NCBI GenBank assembly: GCA_903822185.1
Contig: CAIJOA010000043.1
Location: 1 to 62,033 of the forward strand
Length of the DNA stretch: 62,033 bases
DNA from: an uncultured Rhodospirillales bacterium
GTDB lineage: Bacteria; Pseudomonadota; Alphaproteobacteria; ATCC43930; CGMCC-115725
Direction of reading: 5' to 3'
Each line of letters starts with the position of its first letter. Position 1 is the stretch's first letter. Positions 53,597-61,975 of the stretch are shown here, one piece after another. Under the pieces are notes generated by a model. It searched no databases, had not been told where the DNA came from, and was given only the letters and a program-made list of their open reading frames with translations. A program made the position numbers and the translations under genes.

Positions 53597-56565
53597 AACT
53601 GCATTTCGAACCCGATCTCGATTACCAAAAGCTCGCCATCGAGGCCGTCGCGGACCTGTTTCGCGGCCAAGAGATCAACCGCACTGAATTCACCGTCACG
53701 CGGCAGAGCGCCGGCGGCATTCAAGCGGAACTCGGGCTTGTCGAAAGCGAGTTGGGCATCGGCAACCGGCTGACCCTGCTCGATGATGAAATCGTCGCCA
53801 ACCTCAAGGACATTCAGCTTCGCGGCGGCCTCGCGCCATCAACGGGCCTGACTTCAGGCGATTTCACCGTGGAAATGGAGACCGGCACAGGCAAGACCTA
53901 CGTCTACCTGCGGACGATCTTTGAGCTGAACAAGCTGTATGGCTTTACCAAATTCGTGATCGTGGTGCCCTCGGTCGCGATCAAGGAAGGCGTCTACAAG
54001 ACGCTGCAAATCACCGAGGAGCATTTCAAGGGGCTCTATTCGGGCCAACCCTACAATTATTTCCTCTATGATTCCGCCAAGCTCGGTCAGGTGCGCAATT
54101 TCGCCACCAGCCCGAACATCCAGATCATGGTGGTGACCGTCGGCGCCATCAACAAGAAGGACATCAACAACCTCTACAAGGACAGCGAGAAGACCGGCGG
54201 AGAACGGCCCATCGATTTGATCCGTGCCACGCGCCCGATCCTGATCGTTGATGAGCCGCAGAGCGTCGATGGCGGCCTTTCCGGCGCTGGCAAGAGCGCT
54301 CTTGGCGAGATGAATCCGCTTTGCACGCTGCGTTATTCGGCCACCCATGTGGACAAGCACCACATGGTGTTCCGGCTGGACGCGGTGGACGCCTATGAGC
54401 GGAAGCTGGTCAAGCAGATCGAGGTGGCGTCGCTCGAAGTCGAGGGCGGCCACAACAAGGCCTATGTGCGGTTCATCTCCGCCAGCAACGGCAAGGGGCC
54501 GATCACGGCGCGCGTAGAGGTCGATGTGCTGGAGGGCAAGCAGGTTCGCCGCAAGGAAGTCGTCGTCCAGGACGGCGACAATCTGGAGGAGCTGACCGGG
54601 CGCGCTCTCTATGCCGATAGCCGGATCGGCGAAATCCGCACTGGGCGCGACAACCAGCTTCTCGAAGTGAAACTGCCGGGCAGCGAGACATTTCTCCAAC
54701 CCGGTCAGGCCGTGGGCGATGTGGACGCAGACGCGTTGAAGCGCCTGATGATCCGCCGCACCATTCACGAGCACCTGGTGAAGGAAACGCGGCTCGCGCC
54801 CCTGGGCGTCAAGGTGCTCAGCCTCTTCTTCATCGACACGGTGGAGCACTACCGTTCGTATGATGCCGACGGACACCCCGTGAAGGGCAAGTACGCGCGG
54901 ATGTTCGAGGAAGAATACCGCCGCGCGGCCAAGCTCCCTGAGTTCATCAGCCTGTTCAAGGAAGTCGATCTGACCTCCGAAGCCGAGGAGGTGCACGACG
55001 GCTATTTCTCGATCGACAAGGCGCGGCGCTGGACCGACACGGCGGACAACAACCAGTCGGCGCGCGACAATGCCGAGCGGGCCTATAGCTTGATCATGAA
55101 GGACAAGGAAAAGCTGCTCGGTTTCGAAACGAAGCTGAAGTTCATCTTCTCCCATTCGGCGCTGAAAGAGGGCTGGGATAACCCCAATGTGTTCCAGATC
55201 TGCGCGCTGCGCGAGATTGGCACAGAGCGCGAGCGTCGGCAGACCATCGGCCGCGGCCTTAGGCTTTGCGTCAACCAGAAGGGCGAACGCCTGCGCGGTT
55301 TCGACATCAACACGCTGACCGTGATCGCCACCGAAAGCTACGAGGAGTTCGCCGAGAACCTGCAAAAGGAAATCGAGAAGGACACCGGGATCAAGAAGCA
55401 CCAGTTCGCGGCGATACCGATCGTCAAGGCGGACGGGTCCACGGGCATGCTGGGCTTCGAAGAATCCGCGACCATCTTTGACCACCTCAAATCGCAGGGC
55501 TTCGTCGATGCCAAGGGCAAGGTGCAGGACACGTTGCGCACGGCGCTCAAGGATGGATCATTCACCCTACCGCCAGCGCTGACACCGCATCTGCCGGCGG
55601 TGCGTGCCCTTCTCAAAAAGGTTGCGGGCAAGCTCGACATCAAAAATGCCGACGAGCGTGTCGTGGTAAAAACGCGGCAGGCCATTCTGGAAAGCGCCGA
55701 GTTTCAGGCGCTGTGGGACCGGATCAAGCACAAGACGACCTACCGCGTCCATTTCGACAACGAGAAGCTGCTCACCGATTGCGCGAAGGCCATCGCCAAC
55801 GGGCCGGCCGTTTCGAAAGCACGCGTGCGGATCAGAAAGGCCGACCTTTCGATCGGTCAGGGCGGCGTTCTGGCCAAAGAGCGCGACAAGGATAGCGGCA
55901 CGATTGTCACCATCGAGGAAGGCGACATCGTTCTGCCTGATGTGCTGACCGACCTTCAGGACCGAACGCAACTCACCCGCAAAAGCCTGGTTCGCATCCT
56001 GACCGAGTGCGGCCGGCTGAACGACTTCAAGCGCAACCCGCAGGCGTTCATCGAGATCGCGGGCGAGGTCATCAACCGGACCAAGCGGCTGGCCGTTGTC
56101 GACGGCATCAAATACCAGCGCGTCGGCGATGACGCCTATTACGCGCAGGAGCTTTTTCAGCAGGAAGAGCTGACCGGCTATCTGCGCAACATGCTGAAGG
56201 ACGCGCAGAAGTCGGTCTTCGAGCATGTCATCTACGATTCCGGCGGCGTTGAGCGCACCTTCGCCGAACAGCTCGAAAAGAACGAGGCGGTCAAAATTTA
56301 CGCCAAGCTGCCTGGCTGGTTCAGAGTGCCGACACCATTGGGCAGTTACAATCCAGATTGGGCAGTCATGGTGGAGGTGAGTGGAGAAGAGCGGCTGTAT
56401 TTCGTTGTCGAGACCAAGGGCAGTATGTTCGTAGACGATCTGCGCGATCAGGAGGCGGCAAAGATTGCCTGCGGTGAAGCACACTTCAAAGCGCTGGCGG
56501 TAGATCCCAATCCGGCACGCTACATCAAAGCTGCAAAAATCGATGATCTGATGGACAAATGCTGA
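53593..56565 (+). CDS. res: Type III restriction enzyme, Res subunit
   Basis: The product has 990 residues, a normal Res length. The ATPase core has Walker A 'VEMETGTGKTYVYLRT' near 93-108, the DEAD-like box 'ILIVDEPQSVDGG' near 217-229, and 'KEGWDNPNVFQICALRE' with 'QTIGRGLRL' near 525-560. The C-terminal nuclease of PD-(D/E)XK type reads 'LGSYNPDWAVMVE' (about 915-927) and 'YFVVETKGSM' (about 936-945), with Asp, Glu and Lys present. It should cut unmethylated DNA with Mod. All known active-site parts look intact. It ends the operon. Confidence 0.95.
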   Translation: MKLHFEPDLDYQKLAIEAVADLFRGQEINRTEFTVTRQSAGGIQAELGLVESELGIGNRLTLLDDEIVANLKDIQLRGGLAPSTGLTSGDFTVEMETGTGKTYVYLRTIFELNKLYGFTKFVIVVPSVAIKEGVYKTLQITEEHFKGLYSGQPYNYFLYDSAKLGQVRNFATSPNIQIMVVTVGAINKKDINNLYKDSEKTGGERPIDLIRATRPILIVDEPQSVDGGLSGAGKSALGEMNPLCTLRYSATHVDKHHMVFRLDAVDAYERKLVKQIEVASLEVEGGHNKAYVRFISASNGKGPITARVEVDVLEGKQVRRKEVVVQDGDNLEELTGRALYADSRIGEIRTGRDNQLLEVKLPGSETFLQPGQAVGDVDADALKRLMIRRTIHEHLVKETRLAPLGVKVLSLFFIDTVEHYRSYDADGHPVKGKYARMFEEEYRRAAKLPEFISLFKEVDLTSEAEEVHDGYFSIDKARRWTDTADNNQSARDNAERAYSLIMKDKEKLLGFETKLKFIFSHSALKEGWDNPNVFQICALREIGTERERRQTIGRGLRLCVNQKGERLRGFDINTLTVIATESYEEFAENLQKEIEKDTGIKKHQFAAIPIVKADGSTGMLGFEESATIFDHLKSQGFVDAKGKVQDTLRTALKDGSFTLPPALTPHLPAVRALLKKVAGKLDIKNADERVVVKTRQAILESAEFQALWDRIKHKTTYRVHFDNEKLLTDCAKAIANGPAVSKARVRIRKADLSIGQGGVLAKERDKDSGTIVTIEEGDIVLPDVLTDLQDRTQLTRKSLVRILTECGRLNDFKRNPQAFIEIAGEVINRTKRLAVVDGIKYQRVGDDAYYAQELFQQEELTGYLRNMLKDAQKSVFEHVIYDSGGVERTFAEQLEKNEAVKIYAKLPGWFRVPTPLGSYNPDWAVMVEVSGEERLYFVVETKGSMFVDDLRDQEAAKIACGEAHFKALAVDPNPARYIKAAKIDDLMDKC

Positions 56566-56636
56566 CCTGCTTTCGCCCGATCTGTCTGTTGAGAATTGTG
56601 AGTTTGATGTTCGAAGCTGATTAGGAGGCCTTCCGA

Positions 56637-57602
56637 TTGCCAATTCAGGTCCGTCACATCAGCTATGTGATTGCTGCGGCGGACCACGGCAGCTTTCGGC
56701 GGGCCGCAGCGGCGCTCGGAGTGCAGGAATCGGCGATCAGCCGCCGCATTCGTGAATTGGAGGATCGCCTCGGCACGACGTTTTTCATCCGCTCGTCCGG
56801 CGGCGTCAAACTGACCCATGCCGGCAAGCAATTCGTGTTGCGTGGGCGCAAGGCCTTGTCCGAAATCGGGATGGCCAAGGCTGAAGTGGCGGCGATCGGC
56901 CGTGGCGAGGACGGTCACGTCAGGATCGGTATTTTCTCGTCGCTGGCCTCGGGGTTTCTTTCCGATCTGATCCGGACGTTCGGCGAACGTCACCGCGCGG
57001 TCCAGCTGACCTTCGTCGATGGCAATCCAGCCGAGCATGTGGCGGCGGTTCGTCAGCACCAACTTGACATAGCCTTCATCACCGGCACCGCCGAATGGCC
57101 TGACTGCGACAGTCAGCACCTGTGGTCCGAACGGATTCATGTGGTGCTGCCCACCGGCCATCCACGGGCCGATGCCGAACAGGTTCATTTCGACGAACTT
57201 GCAGGCGAGGCTTTCATCGTCAGCGAAAGCGCGCCCGGCGAGGAGATCCACGACTATCTCGTCCAGCGCCTCGCAGACCTTGGGCGCCATCCCGATATTC
57301 AGCAGCAGGCGGTGGGCCGCGACAATCTTATGCGGCTGGTCGCACTCGGGCGCGGCTTGACGGTGACGAGCGAGGCGACAACGGCGGCGCAATTTCCCGG
57401 CGTGGTATTCCGCCCGATCAATGGCGAGATTTTGCCGTTCTGCGCGGTCTGGTCGCCGCGCAATGACAATCCCGCCCTGAGGAGCCTACTTGATCTTGCA
57501 CGGACGATGGCGCGGGAGGAAGGTGAAGCGGTGCTCAGCGAGAACCAGCAGGCTCCGTTCCTGCCCGCCTTGCCTTTGCAAAGCCGCGATCCGTCAGAAT
57601 GA
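56637..57602 (+). CDS. LysR family transcriptional regulator of the conjugative element
   Basis: The product has 321 residues: a winged-helix N-terminus ('GSFRRAAAALGVQESAISRR') and a LysR effector-binding domain. It starts at TTG 56637, preceded by GGAGG at 56623-56627. Proteins very like this are usual beside trbI and DUF2274 in Tn4371-like elements, and the convergent placement here matches. Its 3' end overlaps DUF2274 by 68 bases. Effector and targets are unknown. Confidence 0.92.
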   Translation: MPIQVRHISYVIAAADHGSFRRAAAALGVQESAISRRIRELEDRLGTTFFIRSSGGVKLTHAGKQFVLRGRKALSEIGMAKAEVAAIGRGEDGHVRIGIFSSLASGFLSDLIRTFGERHRAVQLTFVDGNPAEHVAAVRQHQLDIAFITGTAEWPDCDSQHLWSERIHVVLPTGHPRADAEQVHFDELAGEAFIVSESAPGEEIHDYLVQRLADLGRHPDIQQQAVGRDNLMRLVALGRGLTVTSEATTAAQFPGVVFRPINGEILPFCAVWSPRNDNPALRSLLDLARTMAREEGEAVLSENQQAPFLPALPLQSRDPSE

Positions 57603-57774
57603 ACCGCTCAAGCATCGGCACAATCAGCCGACCGGGATCTGCCGCAGGCTGCTCCGCTTCCCGACCGAGGATTTCGGCGTAGGCGACGAGATCGCGATGA
57701 AGCGCAGCGGGTAGCTCGACGGTGATCTTCACCGGCTTGTCGTTGGCGATGGGACCGAGTTTTAGCTTCGCCAC
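57535..57774 (-). CDS. DUF2274 protein of the conjugation cluster
   Basis: The product has 79 residues. 'VAKLKLGPIANDKPVKITVE' at its start and 'LPAALHRDLVAYAEILGRE' are typical of DUF2274, found right after trbI in conjugation gene sets; its role is unknown, though the pattern resembles ribbon-helix-helix proteins. I chose the GTG at 57774 because GGAGG precedes it by six bases. The start is one base after the trbI stop, so the two are coupled. Confidence 0.87.
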   Translation of the reverse strand: MAKLKLGPIANDKPVKITVELPAALHRDLVAYAEILGREAEQPAADPGRLIVPMLERFILTDRGFAKARRAGTEPAGSR

Positions 57775-57775
57775 G

Positions 57776-59032
57776 TCAACCTCCGTAGGGTTCGAGGACA
57801 AGGTCGCGCGTCACGATGACCCTGACCGGGAAGCCCGGTCGGACGGTCAGCGTCGGTGCGATGTTGAGCTGGCGGGTGACGATCTGCTGCCCGGTCTGGC
57901 TGATGCTGTTCGACGCGCCCTGGCGTAGCGCCTGGACGAGGTTGTTTTCGTTCTGGCTGGTCCCGGCCTCGGCCCCGACGCTGAGGAGCGTTGAAAGGGC
58001 GGCCGCCTTGAAGAGTTCCCCCCAATGATAATCGACGCCGTCTTCAAGTCCGGCGTAACCCTCGGCGTCCGCGCCGGGTTGGCGTTCCAGCACTATGGAT
58101 CGGCCATTGGGAAACATCAGCCGGTTCCAGACGAGGAGGACGCGGCGCTGTCCGAAGCCGACGCCTGCGTCATACTGACCGATAACCCGCGTGCCCTGCG
58201 GGATGAGTAGGATCTTGCCCGTCGGGCTGTCGTAGATGTTCTCCGTCACCTGCGCGGTGATCTGGCCGGGCAGATCGGAACGGATGCCGGTGATCAGCGC
58301 AGCGGAAATCACCGCTCCCGCCTGAAGCACATTGGCCGATGCCGGCGCCGCAACACGATCCGGCGAGACCGTGCGCTTGTCGGGCGTCTGGTTGAGGAAA
58401 GCGAGCTGGCGATCCTGGGCGGACGGCGTCGACGGCTGCGGCGCCAGGCCGAGGCTGGCAAGGTCTGTCGCGGACGGCGCTGTCGTCGCGGCGGGCGCTG
58501 TCGTTGCAGTATTGCCAGGCCGCGTTTCCGTGGGGGCAAACAGCCGAGCAGTTCGCGCCGATTCCAGCTCCTGCGCCCGCCGCTGTTCTTCCGGGCTGGG
58601 ACCGGAGACCGTGGCGATCCCAGGCGCCGCACCAGCTTGGCTGCCGTTCGGTCCATTGAGAATCGGCCGGCCGAGATCGCCTGGTAGCGCCGGGCCGAGC
58701 TTGGGCACGCCGCTATAGTCCTTCGGCAGGCCCGACAGTCCGTCCGGAGTCGTGCGGTTGTCGGTGGAAAAGAGTTCCTGGCCTTGATTGCCTACGTGCC
58801 GGGTCTGGAGCGCGTAGATCAGCGCACCGCCGACACCCAGACTGGCCGCCAGGCCGAGACCGGCCAGAACTTTGCGTGACAGGCGGGTGACTCGCGGCGG
58901 TTCAGGGCGCAGCCGCATCGGCGCCACTGGCTCGCCGGTGAGGGGACGAGAGTCATCCTCTGCCGTTTCGGGTGGCGATGCCGCTTCAGGCCTCACCCCT
59001 GCTTCCTTCTCGGGATCACGTTCGGTGCTCAC
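57776..59032 (-). CDS. trbI: Conjugal transfer protein TrbI (VirB10 family)
   Basis: The product has 418 residues. A short cytoplasmic N-terminus, a membrane segment ('VLAGLGLAASLGVGGALIYA', about 55-74), a Pro-rich linker and a C-terminal VirB10 domain ('IPQGTRVIGQYDAGVGFGQR', 'NRLMFPNGRSI') are seen in order. VirB10 proteins span the envelope and link ATP use to the outer-membrane pore of the type IV secretion system. It starts at GTG 59032, overlapping the trbG stop (GTGA). Confidence 0.95.
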   Translation of the reverse strand: MSTERDPEKEAGVRPEAASPPETAEDDSRPLTGEPVAPMRLRPEPPRVTRLSRKVLAGLGLAASLGVGGALIYALQTRHVGNQGQELFSTDNRTTPDGLSGLPKDYSGVPKLGPALPGDLGRPILNGPNGSQAGAAPGIATVSGPSPEEQRRAQELESARTARLFAPTETRPGNTATTAPAATTAPSATDLASLGLAPQPSTPSAQDRQLAFLNQTPDKRTVSPDRVAAPASANVLQAGAVISAALITGIRSDLPGQITAQVTENIYDSPTGKILLIPQGTRVIGQYDAGVGFGQRRVLLVWNRLMFPNGRSIVLERQPGADAEGYAGLEDGVDYHWGELFKAAALSTLLSVGAEAGTSQNENNLVQALRQGASNSISQTGQQIVTRQLNIAPTLTVRPGFPVRVIVTRDLVLEPYGG

Positions 59033-60057
59033 GACGCGGGCCTCCCATCAGTGCGGGAGATGCGAACGCGCTTCTGGTTCTTATCTGCTCCGAAGCGCAG
59101 TTCCGCGGCCGCAAACAAGCGGTCGACGATCATGTAATTGCCGCGCACGCGATAGTTGACCAGTTCCGAGGTATTGCCCTCTGGACCGACGACGAACAGC
59201 GGCGGCATCTCGCCCTGGCCGATGCCGCGCGGAAACTCGATGAACACCTGGCGTCCATCGTCGAAGGCGCGCAGTGGCCGCCAAGGTGCGCGGTCGCCGG
59301 CCACCTCATACCGGAAATTGACGCGAGACAGGTCAATGCCGTTGGCGACCGGCTGTTGTGCTTCGGCTTGGCTGTTCTGGCGGCGCAGCGCGATGAGCTG
59401 GTCCTGCGGATATTGCCACGAGACAGAGGCCATATAGGTCGAGGGCGTCGAGCGCAGTTCCATATGATAGGTGCGCCGGTCGGTGTTGATGACGAGATTG
59501 GTCATCAGTGCGGCGCGGGTCGGCTTGACGAGAATATGGATTTGTTTCGTCGCGCCGATGCCGCTTTCGGTATCGCCGATGATCCAGCGCACGGTGTCGC
59601 CGGCGGCGACGGGACCGGAGCCGACGAGTTGTTCGCCCGGCTGGAGGCTTATGTCGGTTATCTGTCCCGGCGAAGCATAGACCTGATAGAGGGCGCTATC
59701 GACGAAGGGATAGACCTGCATCGAATTGATGAAGCCGTTACGCACCGGCTGCATCCGCGCGGCGGCGTTCGCCTGATTGACGCGCACGGTCGGATCGGCG
59801 GCTTCAGGTTCTGGCTTGCCGTCCTTCCCCACCGGCTTCAACTGGCCGGGAAGCGGCAGCGGTTGCGGCAGTGCGACCACTCTGACCGGCGCGGGCGGAT
59901 CGACCGTCTGCACGGCGGGCGCGGCATCGTCATAGGAAATTTCAGGTGGAGGTATGTGACCGGCGCACCCGGCAAGCGCGGATGCGGAAAGCAGCAGAGC
60001 CGCGAGTGAAGCATTGCGGAAAGCCGGCTTCCCGGCTGTGCGGAAGGTCGGCGTCAT
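59029..60057 (-). CDS. trbG: Conjugal transfer protein TrbG (VirB9 family)
   Basis: The product has 342 residues. A signal sequence ends at 'SASALAGC' with Cys31 as likely lipidated residue; an extended Pro-rich part leads to the VirB9 domain ('GDTVRWIIGDTESGIGATKQ', then 'TDRRTYHMELRS', 'VNFRYEV'). It should form the outer-membrane core of the pore with TrbI. It overlaps trbF and trbI by four bases each. Confidence 0.95.
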   Translation of the reverse strand: MTPTFRTAGKPAFRNASLAALLLSASALAGCAGHIPPPEISYDDAAPAVQTVDPPAPVRVVALPQPLPLPGQLKPVGKDGKPEPEAADPTVRVNQANAAARMQPVRNGFINSMQVYPFVDSALYQVYASPGQITDISLQPGEQLVGSGPVAAGDTVRWIIGDTESGIGATKQIHILVKPTRAALMTNLVINTDRRTYHMELRSTPSTYMASVSWQYPQDQLIALRRQNSQAEAQQPVANGIDLSRVNFRYEVAGDRAPWRPLRAFDDGRQVFIEFPRGIGQGEMPPLFVVGPEGNTSELVNYRVRGNYMIVDRLFAAAELRFGADKNQKRVRISRTDGRPAS

Positions 60058-60737
60058 TGTCCAAGCTCCTTCGACCAGTTGATGGCGTTGATGTAGATTC
60101 CGAGCGGGTTCTTCCGCAGCGTGTCGGCGTCGCGCGGCGGCTGCACGGCGACAGTGAGGATGGCGGACCAGCGGGCCGTATCGGCGAGGCTGCCGTCTTG
60201 ATAGCGGCGCTCGATCCAGGCGACGCGGAAGCTCGTCGGCGACGCCCGGATCACGCTGGAGACTTCTACTGCGATCTGTTGCTTGCCGACCTTGGCGAAT
60301 GGGTCGTTGGCGCGGGCATAGTCGTTGAGAGCCAGCGCGCCGCCCTGCGTGGTGAAGTCATAGGCGCGCAACCAGTTCTGCCGCACGATGATCGCATCGG
60401 CGGGGATGGACCGGACCTGTTCGATGAAGCGCGCGAGGTAGAAGGCGATCTGCGCGTCATTGGGCTGATAGTCGGCGGTCGCGGGGGCAACGGCTTGCGC
60501 CTGGCCCAACCGATCGACCTGCACCACCCACGGAACGATCGAGCCGTTCATCGACTGCCAGAACAATCCCGCCGACAAACCGGCAGACAGCGCCAAAGAA
60601 CCGAAGGCCATCAATCGCCAGTTCCGCGCCTGCACGCGGGCCGAACCGATGCGCTCGTCCCAGATCTGCGCGGCGCGTTGATAAGGCGTCTCGGGCTGTG
60701 GGGATTTGCCGTAGTGGGTGGAAGGTCGTTTGAACAT
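60054..60737 (-). CDS. trbF: Conjugal transfer protein TrbF (VirB8 family)
   Basis: The product has 227 residues. 'PETPYQRAAQIWDERIGSAR' opens it, one membrane segment ('AFGSLALSAGLSAGLFW') is at about 45-61, and the periplasmic domain shows 'PWVVQVDRLGQA' and 'AFYLARFIEQVRSIPAD', typical of VirB8/TrbF. It nucleates assembly of the secretion apparatus at the inner membrane. It lies two bases after trbL and overlaps trbG. Confidence 0.95.
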   Translation of the reverse strand: MFKRPSTHYGKSPQPETPYQRAAQIWDERIGSARVQARNWRLMAFGSLALSAGLSAGLFWQSMNGSIVPWVVQVDRLGQAQAVAPATADYQPNDAQIAFYLARFIEQVRSIPADAIIVRQNWLRAYDFTTQGGALALNDYARANDPFAKVGKQQIAVEVSSVIRASPTSFRVAWIERRYQDGSLADTARWSAILTVAVQPPRDADTLRKNPLGIYINAINWSKELGQ

Positions 60738-60739
60738 GG

Positions 60740-61975
60740 TCAGTCGCTTTCGGAGAGGTTGACGGAAGAGCCGCCGCCGTGGCTGTCGCCGCTGCGCACC
60801 GCATGGGCGGCGGCCTGAACGCCGTGGGTCAATTGCTGCGAGCGTTTCATGCGCTTGGCCCAGGCGGGCGGGCCGTCGGTGGCGGCTGATGCGGCAGGTG
60901 CCGACGCGGTGTCAGCAGCATCGCCGCCGATAGTTCCTGCGGTCGACGATCCGCCCGACACCTCAAACGCTGCACGCGCACCGGACTGGTAGCTCTGCTT
61001 CATACTGTCGGCTGCGCGGCTGGCTGCGCGCTTCAGGGGTGAGACGGCCGCCTGTGCGCCTGTGCTAGCGACATTGCCGAGACCAGAGGCGACGCCCGAT
61101 GCGCCGCTCTGACTGGCAGCACCAAGGCTGTAGGCAGTCGACGCGCCACCGGCGAGCGCCGCACCGCCACGTGCCACCGCTGCAGCGCCACCCACGAGGG
61201 CAGCGCCACCGGACGCGACAGCGCCAACCGTCGCCGCACCCGCTGCCACCATGCCGCCGGCGGCGAGACCCGTGCCGATCGCCGCGCCTGCGCCGAGTTG
61301 CGGACCACCGGAAACGAGACCGTTGGCAATGCCGGGACCGAAGATGCCGAGGCCCAGGAGCGTCAGCGCCGCGAGAACGATGGCCATCGCATCGTCGATC
61401 GACGGCGTGGCTCCGCCGAAACCAGCGGTGAACTCGGAGAAGAGTGTCGAGCCGATACCGATAATGACGGCCAGCACCATGACCTTGATGCCCGATGAGA
61501 TGACATTGCCGAGCACCCGTTCGGCCATGAAAGCGGATTTGCCGAACAGGCCGAACGGAATGAGGACGAAACCGGCGAGTGTCGAAAGCTTGAACTCGAT
61601 CAGCGTCACGAAGAGCTGGATGGCGAGCACGAAGAAAGCGAGGAGCACGAGCGCCCAGGCGAACAGCATGCAGGCGATCTGGATGAAATTCTCGAAGAAG
61701 GACCAGTAGCCCATCAGGTTCGAGATGGATTCGAGCAGTGGGTGCCCGGCATCGAGTCCGGTCTGCGCGACCTTGCCGGGGCGCAGGAGATCGGAGACGG
61801 TGAAGCCGGTGCCGGACGCCTTCAGGCCGAGTCCAGCGAAGCTCTCGAAGATGATGCGGGCAAGGTTGTTCCAGTTGCCGATGATGTAAGCGAAGACGCC
61901 GACGAAGCGTTGAGAAGGCGGCCGGACCTGCGGGTTCTTTTCACCACCGGCTTTACCCGCAACGCCGTGGTCCAT
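60740..61975 (-). CDS. trbL: Conjugal transfer protein TrbL (VirB6 family), N-terminus lost
   Basis: The TrbL match begins at 'FVGVFAYIIGNWNNLARIIF' (from about 61906 downward) and includes 'FESFAGLGLKASGTGF', a run of membrane segments ('MLFAWALVLLAFFVLAIQLF' and others) and a long Ala/Gly/Ser-rich tail. Normal TrbL has about 100 residues before this point, with further membrane segments. Here the frame instead reads 'VMDHGVAGKAGGEKNPQVRP', which is not TrbL-like and stays open to the window end; on the other strand the same bases encode a receiver domain. So the gene is broken at about 61900, or the sequence is chimeric there. The function of the remaining part is doubtful. Confidence 0.85.
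   Translation of the reverse strand: MDHGVAGKAGGEKNPQVRPPSQRFVGVFAYIIGNWNNLARIIFESFAGLGLKASGTGFTVSDLLRPGKVAQTGLDAGHPLLESISNLMGYWSFFENFIQIACMLFAWALVLLAFFVLAIQLFVTLIEFKLSTLAGFVLIPFGLFGKSAFMAERVLGNVISSGIKVMVLAVIIGIGSTLFSEFTAGFGGATPSIDDAMAIVLAALTLLGLGIFGPGIANGLVSGGPQLGAGAAIGTGLAAGGMVAAGAATVGAVASGGAALVGGAAAVARGGAALAGGASTAYSLGAASQSGASGVASGLGNVASTGAQAAVSPLKRAASRAADSMKQSYQSGARAAFEVSGGSSTAGTIGGDAADTASAPAASAATDGPPAWAKRMKRSQQLTHGVQAAAHAVRSGDSHGGGSSVNLSESD

Noticed and set aside
53854-55485. Minus-strand frame of 543 codons opposite res
   Set aside because: Res motifs are complete on the plus strand; the antisense reading has no recognisable domain.
46980-56565. BREX or DISARM assignment of the defence operon
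   Set aside because: No PglZ, BrxC-like, BrxL or Lon-type gene and no DrmA/B/C pattern is seen; Mod and Res are of plain type III kind.
61909-61975. N-terminal 'MDHGVAGKAGG' part as genuine TrbL
   Set aside because: It is not hydrophobic like the start of TrbL and is the exact antisense of a well-conserved receiver-domain end.
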